Shown here piece by piece: positions 25,315-34,388 of a stretch of DNA of 42,430 bases. This DNA comes from a virus: the IMG/VR virus record IMGVR_UViG_3300017751_000045, positions 1 to 42,430 of that record. One strand, given 5' to 3'. Every line of letters starts with the position of its first letter. Position 1 is the stretch's first letter. The position numbers and the translations under genes are program-made. The notes beneath the pieces were generated by a model. It was not told where the DNA came from and did not search any database. It saw nothing but the letters and a program-made list of their open reading frames with translations.

Positions 25315-28300
25315 TATGTGACTGCCACAGCCGTTAACTTATTAAAGTGTATGAATGTATTAATTTGACGATCAACATCGGTGATTTCCATTTCGGGAAC
25401 ACTGTCAATGTTAGCATCAGTCATATGTCTAAGCGTAAGCCTAATCTGGAATGTCGCAAACTCTTCGCCCAAGAATGTATTTTCACTTGTAGGCACTTCA
25501 GATAGATCAAACTTGTACGTCTTAAAATCACTGATATTATCAGAACTTGAAAAGAGTCTTTCATTTTCTGGATGGTGAATTAGTTTCACCCAATCAGTTT
25601 TCAAGTCTGGATTATCCACATAAGTAAATCTACCATAAACAGAGAAGTTAGTACCTGGTGGTCTATATGCATCTACAACAGCATGAAGTCCTACTGCAGG
25701 CAAATCCTTATCCAGAATAACTTCTTTAGTTATCCAGTTTGACGAAGTAGTGTCATCTTGAGTTAGATCATATTGGTACACGTTTAACTCAGAAACATCC
25801 ACATCTATCATAGGGGTTGTTGCGTTATTAGTCGTGTTTAATGTTGTGCTAATAACAAAGTCTTCGGATAAATTTTCTTTGATTCTCTTACTCTTACTTA
25901 CTAGCTTCCTAACATCTACTGGAGAATAGTTATTGTTCGTAATAGAGACCGGTCGAGATTGGACAGTATTATCGTTCTCATCATCATACTCTTTTAATCT
26001 TAGAGCAGTGCTAGAAGTAATCGAATTGTCGATAGTAATCTGTGGTTGGAAGTAAGATATTACTTCTTCAGTTACTTCTGTTATTGTCGCTTCTGCTCCG
26101 CTTTCTAAACCTATTATCGCTCTATGGTGTGGTCTGGCTTCTCCATCTCCGTAACCAGAAGATTCAGTAGAATCACTTGTACCTTCATCGGTGCATACGA
26201 ACTTAGTACCCACAACTTCTTTTCCGACTGGAACTCCCACAGATTGCCAGGCTAACTTTCTATCATTAATGTTGACGGGGTTATCTCCTAGATCGGTGAT
26301 AGTATATACTTGACCAACATCAAAACCACCAAAAGAATCTCTTGTTGCGCTGTTGTCTAGGAAATTGTTTGTTCCTGCAACCATTCCTCTAGCACTACTT
26401 TCCTTTATCTGTAATCTAGTGGGGTCTTTTGAATCGTAATGAGACACTATACCAGAAACGACAAGAGTAACACTAACAGAGGGAGTCTGTCCTGTTGGTA
26501 TGCTAAAGAATGCACCACTTATCGTATACTCGGTAAATTCTCCGTCAAGTCTAATACCCTCTATTGTGGCAACAGTTTTCTGCACACCTAACTCAATTAA
26601 AACGCTATCGTCAACTTGGAAAGCAACTCCATAGCTAGTGAGTTCTGTTGTTCTTATTCTTAAAAGATTCGGAGCATTTGCAGGTCCGGACAAATCCATT
26701 GAAACTGGAGTATCCGGAGTAACTAAACCAAGAGTGTTGGTCGAGGCACCAGAATACACAAGTTCGCCCGGGGTAAAGTCAACAATGTCTACGATACTCT
26801 CGTTAGTTTCGTTTTCTGGCCTCACTGCTTTGTTTAATCTGACATCTAAAAACTCGATATCGTTTGGTACTAAATCTATAGACCCAGATGTTTTAAATTC
26901 TAATCTACTCAAAGTAAATTTGATGTCTTCATCTTGATATGACTTCCAAGCACTATCGTTAGTGGAAGTGAATAGAACACCATCACCCCAGTCGTTAGTA
27001 ACGGCAACCTGAGAAGACAGTGTGCCTTTAGACTTACTCGTATTACCGACTTTAGATGTCCAAACTAAGTAGTCTGGTGAATTACCTTCAGGTACGATTA
27101 CAAAGCAATATTCTTCGTCTGCTTTCAGTTTTATCGGATCATCAAACGTAAATCTGGTTGGAGTTCTACCATCGTCACTAACATTAACTAGATGTGGTCT
27201 TAACGTGACAGTTGCGCCAGGTAAAACATTTTTCGTAGGCAATCCATTCTGAGTTTCTCTTATCTGAACTGTAACACCTGCTGTGGTACTTTTGCTCTTA
27301 AAGTGAACTTGAAGATCACTCACATACATATAAGATGCTTCTTTAATCATAGCAGAAGATATTCTAAATGTTTGTGCAATAGGGTCTCTTCGTAGTCTCT
27401 GGAACTCTCTAAGAACTACTGTATTTGTTTGAGTGTCAAAATCTACAGTTCTAGTTGTTGCATTAAGTTCAGACTTCTCAATTCCAAATGCATATCCTCT
27501 ATGAGAGGCTCTAGCATAAGATGCGCCGCCAGAGTCTATCGAACTATATTGATCGACATCACTAACTTCTAGTAAGTTTTCACCTGAATAGAAAGTATTT
27601 TTGGGTATTCTAAATTGAGCAACAAGTCTACCATTAGCATCAGAATATACTGCTCTACCTTTTGTATTGAGATTAGCGTATCTTGTCAACTGCTTCGATC
27701 TTGTCAGATAGTCTGGTATTAGCATATTGTTGACATCATAGACAGGACCAACATGAGCATTAACATCTTGCTCATCGAAGTAGAAATAGTGTCTAGTGTT
27801 AGGTCTTAAACCACCAATTAAAATTTGAACATTCTGTGATCTAACGAATGGCTTCATACTTATGTCGGTAACAAAGTTTCCTACAACTTGTGTAGTACTT
27901 GATTCACTACTGACCAAATTGGTGATATCTTGCATTTCAGTGAAGCTATCAACCCTAGTCATCCATGTAGGTCTTTGTGGGAAGTCAGGCCAAGCTAATC
28001 TTTCCCAAGTTCTTTCATTATGAACTTCAGTGATTTCACCCTCTCTTGTAAGAGGAATCAATTGCTGAATATTGTCTACCAAATCTAATAATGGAGTGGC
28101 AAAGTCTACTTCAAAGTTTATATCGGGATTTTGTGTAACATCATATCCAACATCGAACTTAGGATATATGTCTGCTACTCCTTGATAGTTGTAGTAGTTA
28201 GACACACAGCTTCTGAAATCTGTAGCAAATGGTTGTGTTAAAAACTCTACAGTTTTTTCTGGTTGCAAAGTGGTGAAGTTTTCAAAAGTAAACTCAGAAG

Positions 28301-31300
28301 AGTTATCAGAAACATTTACTGTACCTGCAGAATTTTCGTCAATCTTCAAGTCCACTGGGAACTGTCTCAACTTAGGAGTTGCTACAGTTCGTGTCTTGTT
28401 GATACTTGCACTAAATTGTGGATCACTAATGTCTGCGCCACCAAGGTCTTTAAATGAATCAGCCATGATACCGTTCTTAAATCTATCGACTCCATCAGGA
28501 CCGGTTATCAACATATTCTTAGCATCTTGTTCTGCCAAACTTAAAGTAACCAAACTGGTAAGATTATCTAGTTTAGTCTCTAACGTACTGATGTCACTCA
28601 TCTTATAATTTCTTTGAGTTGCACCCTTCAGCTTGATTCCATCCTTACCAGTAATCTCAGTTGTACTACTAGGAACAATGATATCTGCAAGTTTGTATTC
28701 TTTACCGACAGGTGGCGCAACTGGAGATTCTGATTCAACTCCAGTGACTATGCTCATATTACCATACTCATCTAGAACAACAGTGTCTAATCTTGCTAAA
28801 AAGTAAGATTGTTTGCTGTTGATGGTAAAGCCATTCGCAAAATCTGCGTATCTAACGATGCCTGGTGGATGATCTATGCCTATCTGTCCCAAGTATGCTT
28901 GTGCAGAATCTGTTAAGTCTATACCCGCATTAACTTCCTTAACTTCACTAAGCAAGTTGCTAACACTCTCAATCTTCGTTTTGGCATAGGGTCTTAAATC
29001 GAAACAATTTAATACATTATACGATCTAACATTTTTAGCAGTATATCTACCAATTAAAGCCTTGTCTTCATCAGTAACACTAGAGTAACTGTTCGCAACC
29101 AAGTATCCACCAGAATAAGTTCTGTTCAGATATTTAATTTCAACGATCAAGTCATTTACTGTTAACTGAGACTGTCCCTGCTTTAACTGAATATAAGATA
29201 GATCATAAAAGGTATCTTTTTGGTTATTAACTAATCTAAATTTTTTGGTTACATCTTCTAGAGTACCATTACCATCGTCAGTAAGAATCCTCAATACTTT
29301 GATGACATTTGGAACACCCAAATCTGCTGTTCTAGAAGCAGTTGAGTATGTCGTTTTAATGTATCCAACAGTTGGTGTTAATGTATCTGGAGAAACATCC
29401 ATATATCTTTTGTTATAATAGATATAATCAAATGTTTGTGTTGCCGAAACTCCAGTACTAGCACCAAACTCTACAGATATTCCATCACTTCTACCAACTA
29501 AGTTTGAATCAGGCAACTGATCTATCGATGTTGGTTTAACAATTCTTTGTTTTGCGGGAGTACCAGTTGTAGTGATACCAACAACATCAGTAGACCTCTG
29601 AGGAACGTGTGGGTTGGCGTTAGACCCAGTGGTGGGTATGTTTGTTGTACGAGCAACAGCACCATCAGCACCCAACTGTTTACCTTCTATTCTTTCTCTT
29701 CTAACGACATTAACAGATTCGATACTATCTAGACTTAGTTTACCAGTATCAAAAATCATAACGCCTTCAGATTGATTCTGTAGACCAAGATAGCGTTTAT
29801 TACCAATCGCATCAGTATCAGTAACGTACTTTAATGGTAAGCAACCAGTTGCAACTGAAGCGCCTTGTACATAATCAGGTGGAGCAATATGCGATGGTGA
29901 AACTGCTTCCATACCATCTTTCTTTTTAATATTGAATGCAAATACTTTACCATCACCAATATTGTTAATATTACAAGTTCCGATTATTTGATTATTATCA
30001 GGACTTGCAGTTTGACCAACAAGTTTATACTGAGCCAGTACATTACTTACTCCACCAGATATATCAAAAGCTACTGTTGTAGGCCAGTCACCTGCTTCTG
30101 CTTGACTATCACTACTTAAATCAAACAAATAGTGTTGATCATACTGAACTGTAGTAAGTTCATTCTTCTTTACTTGTTTTGCAGTTAGTGGTGGAATTTC
30201 GATTTTCTTAGTCTGTATGTTTCTAACTTCTTTACCGAATATATACGCTTTACCTGGGCTAATCGAAACTTTGGGTATAGCATTGTCGTTTTCTAATGAA
30301 GCATTGTATCCACTAAGAACATAGTGACCAGATTCATCGTAAGTTCTTCTAGCTAGTTCTTCTCCCAAAATATTAAGTTCTGTTCTATCACGAAGCCTAA
30401 TAGTTTTACCATCAACATATCTTATTAGTGCAAAGAAGTCTGTTGGCTCTGACGAAGTAGTGTAAGAAGCTAATGTAGGAATAAGTTGTAATCTATCAGC
30501 ACCGGGTGCTTGATAATTATTGAATCCATTAGCGTTATCTAGTAGAGTGTTGTCTAAGTTCGAGTTGACTATATTTTCTTGAATATCAAAACCAACTGAA
30601 ACTGGATTTATTTTATTTACGTCTTCTGGGTCTAGACCATCTTGACCAGGTATATTGCTATATCTAGTTACAATGATAAGTTGTCTCTCAACATAAATGA
30701 AGTGACCTCTTTGGAAAATAACTCCTTCTTCACAAGAGATACCGTATGATTTACCTACTTGATTTTGAGAATCAGATGCTGTGGTAAAAGAAATGGCATC
30801 ACCATTTGCATCAGCAACTGGTGCTAAGTCACGGTCTAATAGTTCAATGAGTTCGCCAGGACCAAACTGCTTTACGTCTCTAGTTCCATCGTTTGTGGTG
30901 TTCAAGTATGTAATATAAAAAGTTTTAAGGTTTGGAGCAGATGTCTCAAAGCCAGGAAGACCCTTAACAACTTCTGCAAGCAAACCAGAATCCTGTCCTC
31001 TTAAAACAAATCTTGTAGCAGAGCCGTCATCGCCAATAACTTCATTATATAGCGCAGGATTGGTGAACCCAGGTTGATCCTTTACCTTAACAAAGAAAAG
31101 ATCGTCACGAGTGGTAAGGTTGACACCACTAATGATAGTGCCTTCTTTATATACATTTGACCCAAATCTTTCTACTTGTTTTTGTAGAATAGTTTGAAGC
31201 TGAGTTAACTCTCTTGCTTGTACAGCTTTAGATGGCTTAAAGAGAATACGATTAAACTGCTTCTCTTCATTAAAGTCATCATAATACGGATCTACATTTA

Positions 31301-31319
31301 AGTTTTTGTTGATACCCAT
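25314..31319 (-). CDS. Giant DUF4815-type structural protein
   Basis: At 2001 residues, this is the largest protein in the window. The N-terminus (NVDPYYDDFNEEKQFNRILF, then PSKAVQARELTQLQTILQ and ERFGSNVYKEGTIISG) matches the DUF4815 family of phage virion proteins as I remember it; the domain probably covers roughly the first 500-600 residues. A recognisable block lies near residue 1173 (GLRPNTRHYFYFDEQDVNAH). Another spans about 1307-1400 (RDPIAQTFRI, YVSDLQVHFKSK, VQIRETQNGLP), a jelly-roll-like segment seen in other phage structural proteins. A Y-I-G-W module lies at about 1666-1715 (QVYTITDLGDN ... AWQSVGVP ... VGTKFVC). It sits directly after gp8, where T4 has gp9, gp10 and gp11, so it may do a similar peripheral baseplate job. 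That is inference from position. AAGAGAA lies upstream of the ATG. Confidence 0.85.
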   Translation of the reverse strand: MGINKNLNVDPYYDDFNEEKQFNRILFKPSKAVQARELTQLQTILQKQVERFGSNVYKEGTIISGVNLTTRDDLFFVKVKDQPGFTNPALYNEVIGDDGSATRFVLRGQDSGLLAEVVKGLPGFETSAPNLKTFYITYLNTTNDGTRDVKQFGPGELIELLDRDLAPVADANGDAISFTTASDSQNQVGKSYGISCEEGVIFQRGHFIYVERQLIIVTRYSNIPGQDGLDPEDVNKINPVSVGFDIQENIVNSNLDNTLLDNANGFNNYQAPGADRLQLIPTLASYTTSSEPTDFFALIRYVDGKTIRLRDRTELNILGEELARRTYDESGHYVLSGYNASLENDNAIPKVSISPGKAYIFGKEVRNIQTKKIEIPPLTAKQVKKNELTTVQYDQHYLFDLSSDSQAEAGDWPTTVAFDISGGVSNVLAQYKLVGQTASPDNNQIIGTCNINNIGDGKVFAFNIKKKDGMEAVSPSHIAPPDYVQGASVATGCLPLKYVTDTDAIGNKRYLGLQNQSEGVMIFDTGKLSLDSIESVNVVRRERIEGKQLGADGAVARTTNIPTTGSNANPHVPQRSTDVVGITTTGTPAKQRIVKPTSIDQLPDSNLVGRSDGISVEFGASTGVSATQTFDYIYYNKRYMDVSPDTLTPTVGYIKTTYSTASRTADLGVPNVIKVLRILTDDGNGTLEDVTKKFRLVNNQKDTFYDLSYIQLKQGQSQLTVNDLIVEIKYLNRTYSGGYLVANSYSSVTDEDKALIGRYTAKNVRSYNVLNCFDLRPYAKTKIESVSNLLSEVKEVNAGIDLTDSAQAYLGQIGIDHPPGIVRYADFANGFTINSKQSYFLARLDTVVLDEYGNMSIVTGVESESPVAPPVGKEYKLADIIVPSSTTEITGKDGIKLKGATQRNYKMSDISTLETKLDNLTSLVTLSLAEQDAKNMLITGPDGVDRFKNGIMADSFKDLGGADISDPQFSASINKTRTVATPKLRQFPVDLKIDENSAGTVNVSDNSSEFTFENFTTLQPEKTVEFLTQPFATDFRSCVSNYYNYQGVADIYPKFDVGYDVTQNPDINFEVDFATPLLDLVDNIQQLIPLTREGEITEVHNERTWERLAWPDFPQRPTWMTRVDSFTEMQDITNLVSSESSTTQVVGNFVTDISMKPFVRSQNVQILIGGLRPNTRHYFYFDEQDVNAHVGPVYDVNNMLIPDYLTRSKQLTRYANLNTKGRAVYSDANGRLVAQFRIPKNTFYSGENLLEVSDVDQYSSIDSGGASYARASHRGYAFGIEKSELNATTRTVDFDTQTNTVVLREFQRLRRDPIAQTFRISSAMIKEASYMYVSDLQVHFKSKSTTAGVTVQIRETQNGLPTKNVLPGATVTLRPHLVNVSDDGRTPTRFTFDDPIKLKADEEYCFVIVPEGNSPDYLVWTSKVGNTSKSKGTLSSQVAVTNDWGDGVLFTSTNDSAWKSYQDEDIKFTLSRLEFKTSGSIDLVPNDIEFLDVRLNKAVRPENETNESIVDIVDFTPGELVYSGASTNTLGLVTPDTPVSMDLSGPANAPNLLRIRTTELTSYGVAFQVDDSVLIELGVQKTVATIEGIRLDGEFTEYTISGAFFSIPTGQTPSVSVTLVVSGIVSHYDSKDPTRLQIKESSARGMVAGTNNFLDNSATRDSFGGFDVGQVYTITDLGDNPVNINDRKLAWQSVGVPVGKEVVGTKFVCTDEGTSDSTESSGYGDGEARPHHRAIIGLESGAEATITEVTEEVISYFQPQITIDNSITSSTALRLKEYDDENDNTVQSRPVSITNNNYSPVDVRKLVSKSKRIKENLSEDFVISTTLNTTNNATTPMIDVDVSELNVYQYDLTQDDTTSSNWITKEVILDKDLPAVGLHAVVDAYRPPGTNFSVYGRFTYVDNPDLKTDWVKLIHHPENERLFSSSDNISDFKTYKFDLSEVPTSENTFLGEEFATFQIRLTLRHMTDANIDSVPEMEITDVDRQINTFIHFNKLTAVAVT

Positions 31320-31338
31320 GTGTTATATTCTCTTTCCC

Positions 31339-33393
31339 TTAAAAATCAAACGTGAATTTTATTTTTTCACTTTTATCTGCTTCTCTAGTGATAGGAGCAA
31401 AGTCTATAAAGTGTAAAAGATCACCACTATACACTTCGTACTCTCCATACACAATTTCATCTGCTATCTCATTATTTATACTGACTGAAGACGAAAGGTT
31501 ATCTTTAATGTAGAATATACCCTTCTGTAGTTTATGTGCGAAGTTTCCATGATAGTCAACTAAATATATTTCAGTCTTGTCTACTGGAGTGCCTATGTCA
31601 TCTGTGGCTACATATCTCAACTCACTTATTCGAGCAGTTATGATATCTAGAGAGTAGTCATAGTTATTATCCGAAACATTCTGCTTAGTTGTCGCAAATG
31701 CAACCTTTGCTACTCTAGAGCCGTCTATCTGACTTCTGTTTTGCATTGTGAATACTGTTCCAATCTCTCCACCCAAAACTCCCTCAGCTTGGAACGCCGA
31801 CCAATCGTCAGTTGTGGTCATATTGCCTTGATCTACAATAGTATAACTGACTCCATCAACAGCCGCCTGTATGTCTATCGTCTTGATATATTGCTCTACA
31901 TATTGGTTTACCTTACCACCCTGATTTAGCGAATCACTTCTGCCGTCGGAATCAACTGGTGTCTGTAATTCATTACCAGGTAATCTAATAATCGCTCTGT
32001 TATCAAAAGAGTGCCCCAATGTTGGATTTGTTGGTATAGTAGATACACCATTAGCATCTGTTATTGTTGGATTTTTAAGTAGTCCGACAATAGTATATGT
32101 GTTAAAGTCTGGAACGAACTCGTTTGCTCCATCAAAGTTAGTCACTAGAGCCAAACGACTCATTGCTAATTCAGAAATTGGATCTGAACCATGGCCGCCC
32201 ACAGGAGAAACAATTGCTCTAAGAATAGTTGGGTTATCAGCAACAGATTGTGAACCCTTCAAAAGCGGTGGATAGACTACTTCAGCAGTGGCGTGTTTAT
32301 AGTGTCTTCCTCTCGACTCAAAAGCAACTCGCTTTAGTGTTCCAGTTTCATCCAAAACTCCATATGCTTTACAACGAAAGTCTTTTTTTCTGGCGTTGCT
32401 TACGCCTTCTTCTGTGTAAAACCCTAGTTTACTTGCTGATACATTAATCTTAATAACTAATTGACACTCTACGGGTCCGTCAACAGGAACAAAACTATCT
32501 GTTGAGCCTTCGGGCATTCTAACGAAAAGAGTTAATTGATTACTACCAATTGAAGTAATAGAATCAACAACATCATACAAAGTACCAGATGAGTTGTGAC
32601 GTAAGTACATATTCTTGTATGCACCATCAACACTATACAATGCCCTGCCAGTTTTAGGCGTGGTAGACACAACAATTCTCTTTACTCCAGGTGTGGCAGA
32701 GTCGATAGAAGATATAGATTGAACAGAAGATGTGTTAGCAGAAGAGGTTGCCTCACCAAATAGATACTGACTAAACTGACCTTCGTATGTTGATTCTATT
32801 TTAATGTTAGATATATCTTCTTGCGCTTTCTTTGCGACTTCTGGATCACCATAAGATAACCCATCAGCACCTTGATAAGTTGGTAGTGGCAGGTGACTCC
32901 CAGTTTTGTACTGGTCAATCTCTGCTTTGTCCACAGTAAATAAATACTGCCAAACATATCCATCTTGTGTTGTTACCTTACTATAGACTGTATCGTCTAC
33001 AGCGCCAGGCACTTCATAAGATATAGCACCATTATTGTTATCAATACATTTAAGTACCAGAAAGTTATTACTACCATCTTCTTGTACGGTAATCACCATA
33101 TTTGAAGATTCTGTATTTTTGGCATCATCAAATTCATCATAAACTCTTCCGCTTTGATATGGGTTTTCCAGAAACATATATCTAGCATTGGCTTTGTTTA
33201 TTTTGTTTCCAAATATAACCTTTCTCTGGAAGTCTCTCTTCTCGATTTGCGTGTTGTTGATTCCTGGCTCACCCTCAAACTCAATCCCATCAAGAGATTG
33301 ACTAGCCATAACATAAAAGTTATCAGTAGCCAATGAATCGAATAGACGATCAGTAGTTTCAACTTTAAAATTTTCTGTAATTATCTTTGCCAT
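31339..33393 (-). CDS. gp8: Baseplate wedge protein gp8 (enlarged)
   Basis: Probable gp8, a subunit of the T4-type baseplate wedge. At 684 residues it is about twice the length of T4 gp8 (334). Conserved points are FGNKINKANARYMF and NPYQSGRVYDEFDD early on, DGYVWQYLFTV at about residue 142 (T4 has DGYVWEYLFEI), and the C-terminal block YSGDLLHFIDFAPITR ending in KIKFTFDF (T4 ends NILFTF). Much extra length lies between these points, including a Y-I-G-W module at about 511-554 (SYTIVDQGNMTTTDDWSAF ... IGTVFTM). The gene follows the YHYH gene by 14 bases with AGAGAAAAG before its ATG. The core assignment rests on the two matching ends plus position after gp6 and the gp7-like gene. Confidence 0.85.
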   Translation of the reverse strand: MAKIITENFKVETTDRLFDSLATDNFYVMASQSLDGIEFEGEPGINNTQIEKRDFQRKVIFGNKINKANARYMFLENPYQSGRVYDEFDDAKNTESSNMVITVQEDGSNNFLVLKCIDNNNGAISYEVPGAVDDTVYSKVTTQDGYVWQYLFTVDKAEIDQYKTGSHLPLPTYQGADGLSYGDPEVAKKAQEDISNIKIESTYEGQFSQYLFGEATSSANTSSVQSISSIDSATPGVKRIVVSTTPKTGRALYSVDGAYKNMYLRHNSSGTLYDVVDSITSIGSNQLTLFVRMPEGSTDSFVPVDGPVECQLVIKINVSASKLGFYTEEGVSNARKKDFRCKAYGVLDETGTLKRVAFESRGRHYKHATAEVVYPPLLKGSQSVADNPTILRAIVSPVGGHGSDPISELAMSRLALVTNFDGANEFVPDFNTYTIVGLLKNPTITDANGVSTIPTNPTLGHSFDNRAIIRLPGNELQTPVDSDGRSDSLNQGGKVNQYVEQYIKTIDIQAAVDGVSYTIVDQGNMTTTDDWSAFQAEGVLGGEIGTVFTMQNRSQIDGSRVAKVAFATTKQNVSDNNYDYSLDIITARISELRYVATDDIGTPVDKTEIYLVDYHGNFAHKLQKGIFYIKDNLSSSVSINNEIADEIVYGEYEVYSGDLLHFIDFAPITREADKSEKIKFTFDF
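31473..31480 (-). promoter_or_regulatory. Possible internal late promoter before the DUF4815-type gene
   Basis: The minus strand reads TATAAATA inside the 3' end of the gp8 gene, 153 bases before the ATG of the 2001-residue gene. It is an exact match to the late box but lies within coding sequence (encoding S-I-N-N), so chance is possible. Confidence 0.35.
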
Positions 33394-33407
33394 TTCTTTT
33401 CTCTATG

Positions 33408-34388
33408 TTAATCTAAAGTGCGTTGCTCTTTAGTGAATTCTCCTATTATGTATGGGTAAGCAGGAGTTGTAAGATTGTTATCGCTAAATGTTAAAAAGTA
33501 TGCATATGTTCCACTCTGAAATTCTGGAGTTATACAATATCTTCCATTGAACACATCTAAGTCTGATCCTATAGACGAGTCATAAAAATAGTCTACAGTA
33601 TATGTACCTCTGGGAGCAGAAAAAGTATCCGGTCTTCCAACCACGTTTTCCAATATGTCTTCACTCTTTAGTGCATATCCACTAGACATAACCTTAACAC
33701 CACTATCATTGTCTGGTGCATTAGCATTTGTAAATCCATAGGGTCCATAGATTGGATGCCCATCAAGCGCCCAGCCAACTATCTTAGAATGACCCAATGG
33801 TAAACCATTTGATGATTCTACTCCATGTCGCATATAATCCGAACTAAAGCTACTATCATTAAAATAAGGACTAGATGTCTTAAATCTATTATTAGGAGAT
33901 AATGGTGTTCCGAACCCCTTAGTATAGAACGAACAACTTCTATACCTGTATTCGTTATTATCGCCTTCTGGTCTTCCGCCAGCTTGATCCAATGCGCTAT
34001 TATCAGGAAACACTGCATCCCATCGCAAACCAGTTGGAGAAGGGTTGCCGCTACTTGGACTATAGTTCACTCCAGGTGGATATATAGGAACACCATTTAC
34101 TGTGACTCCTATAGCCCCATCATCGCTATAAACGCTCTGTGGAGTTGCTGCCGCAATATTTCTCATTCCTGCTCTATATCTAAAATTAAAATTATGATCT
34201 TGGTCTTCTATTTGCTTGTCTCTAACCATAGCCGCATTAGGATCGTCTCCTATATCACGAGCAAACTTTCTTATCGAATTATCATTTACTGCTGTGTTAA
34301 CGCTGAGGGTATTACCCACTCTCACGACACCGCCAGCACTAGCCGGAAAGGGGTCACCATCTGATTTTACTTTTAAAATTTTAGACAT
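33408..34388 (-). CDS. YHYH-domain virion protein
   Basis: A 326-residue protein with a YHYH domain (Pfam family named for a conserved Tyr-His motif). Key stretches are GLPLGHSKIVGWALDGHP and PIYGPYGF at about residues 194-218, GTYTVDYFYD, and LDVFNGRYCITPEFQSGTYA with YFLTF near the C-terminus. The domain occurs in secreted and surface proteins of bacteria and in marine T4-like phages; its biochemical role is not established to my knowledge. The N-terminus (SKILKVKSDGDPFPASAGGV) is followed by a region around residues 40-75 suited to attachment. The ATG overlaps the upstream stop as TAATG, so it is translated together with the gp7-like and gp8 genes, which supports a baseplate location. Confidence 0.85.
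   Translation of the reverse strand: MSKILKVKSDGDPFPASAGGVVRVGNTLSVNTAVNDNSIRKFARDIGDDPNAAMVRDKQIEDQDHNFNFRYRAGMRNIAAATPQSVYSDDGAIGVTVNGVPIYPPGVNYSPSSGNPSPTGLRWDAVFPDNSALDQAGGRPEGDNNEYRYRSCSFYTKGFGTPLSPNNRFKTSSPYFNDSSFSSDYMRHGVESSNGLPLGHSKIVGWALDGHPIYGPYGFTNANAPDNDSGVKVMSSGYALKSEDILENVVGRPDTFSAPRGTYTVDYFYDSSIGSDLDVFNGRYCITPEFQSGTYAYFLTFSDNNLTTPAYPYIIGEFTKEQRTLD

Noticed and set aside
28270-28608. 112-residue plus-strand open frame, and similar plus-strand frames at 24743-25099 and 33984-34364
   Set aside because: All are antisense shadows inside well-supported minus-strand genes with no own signals.
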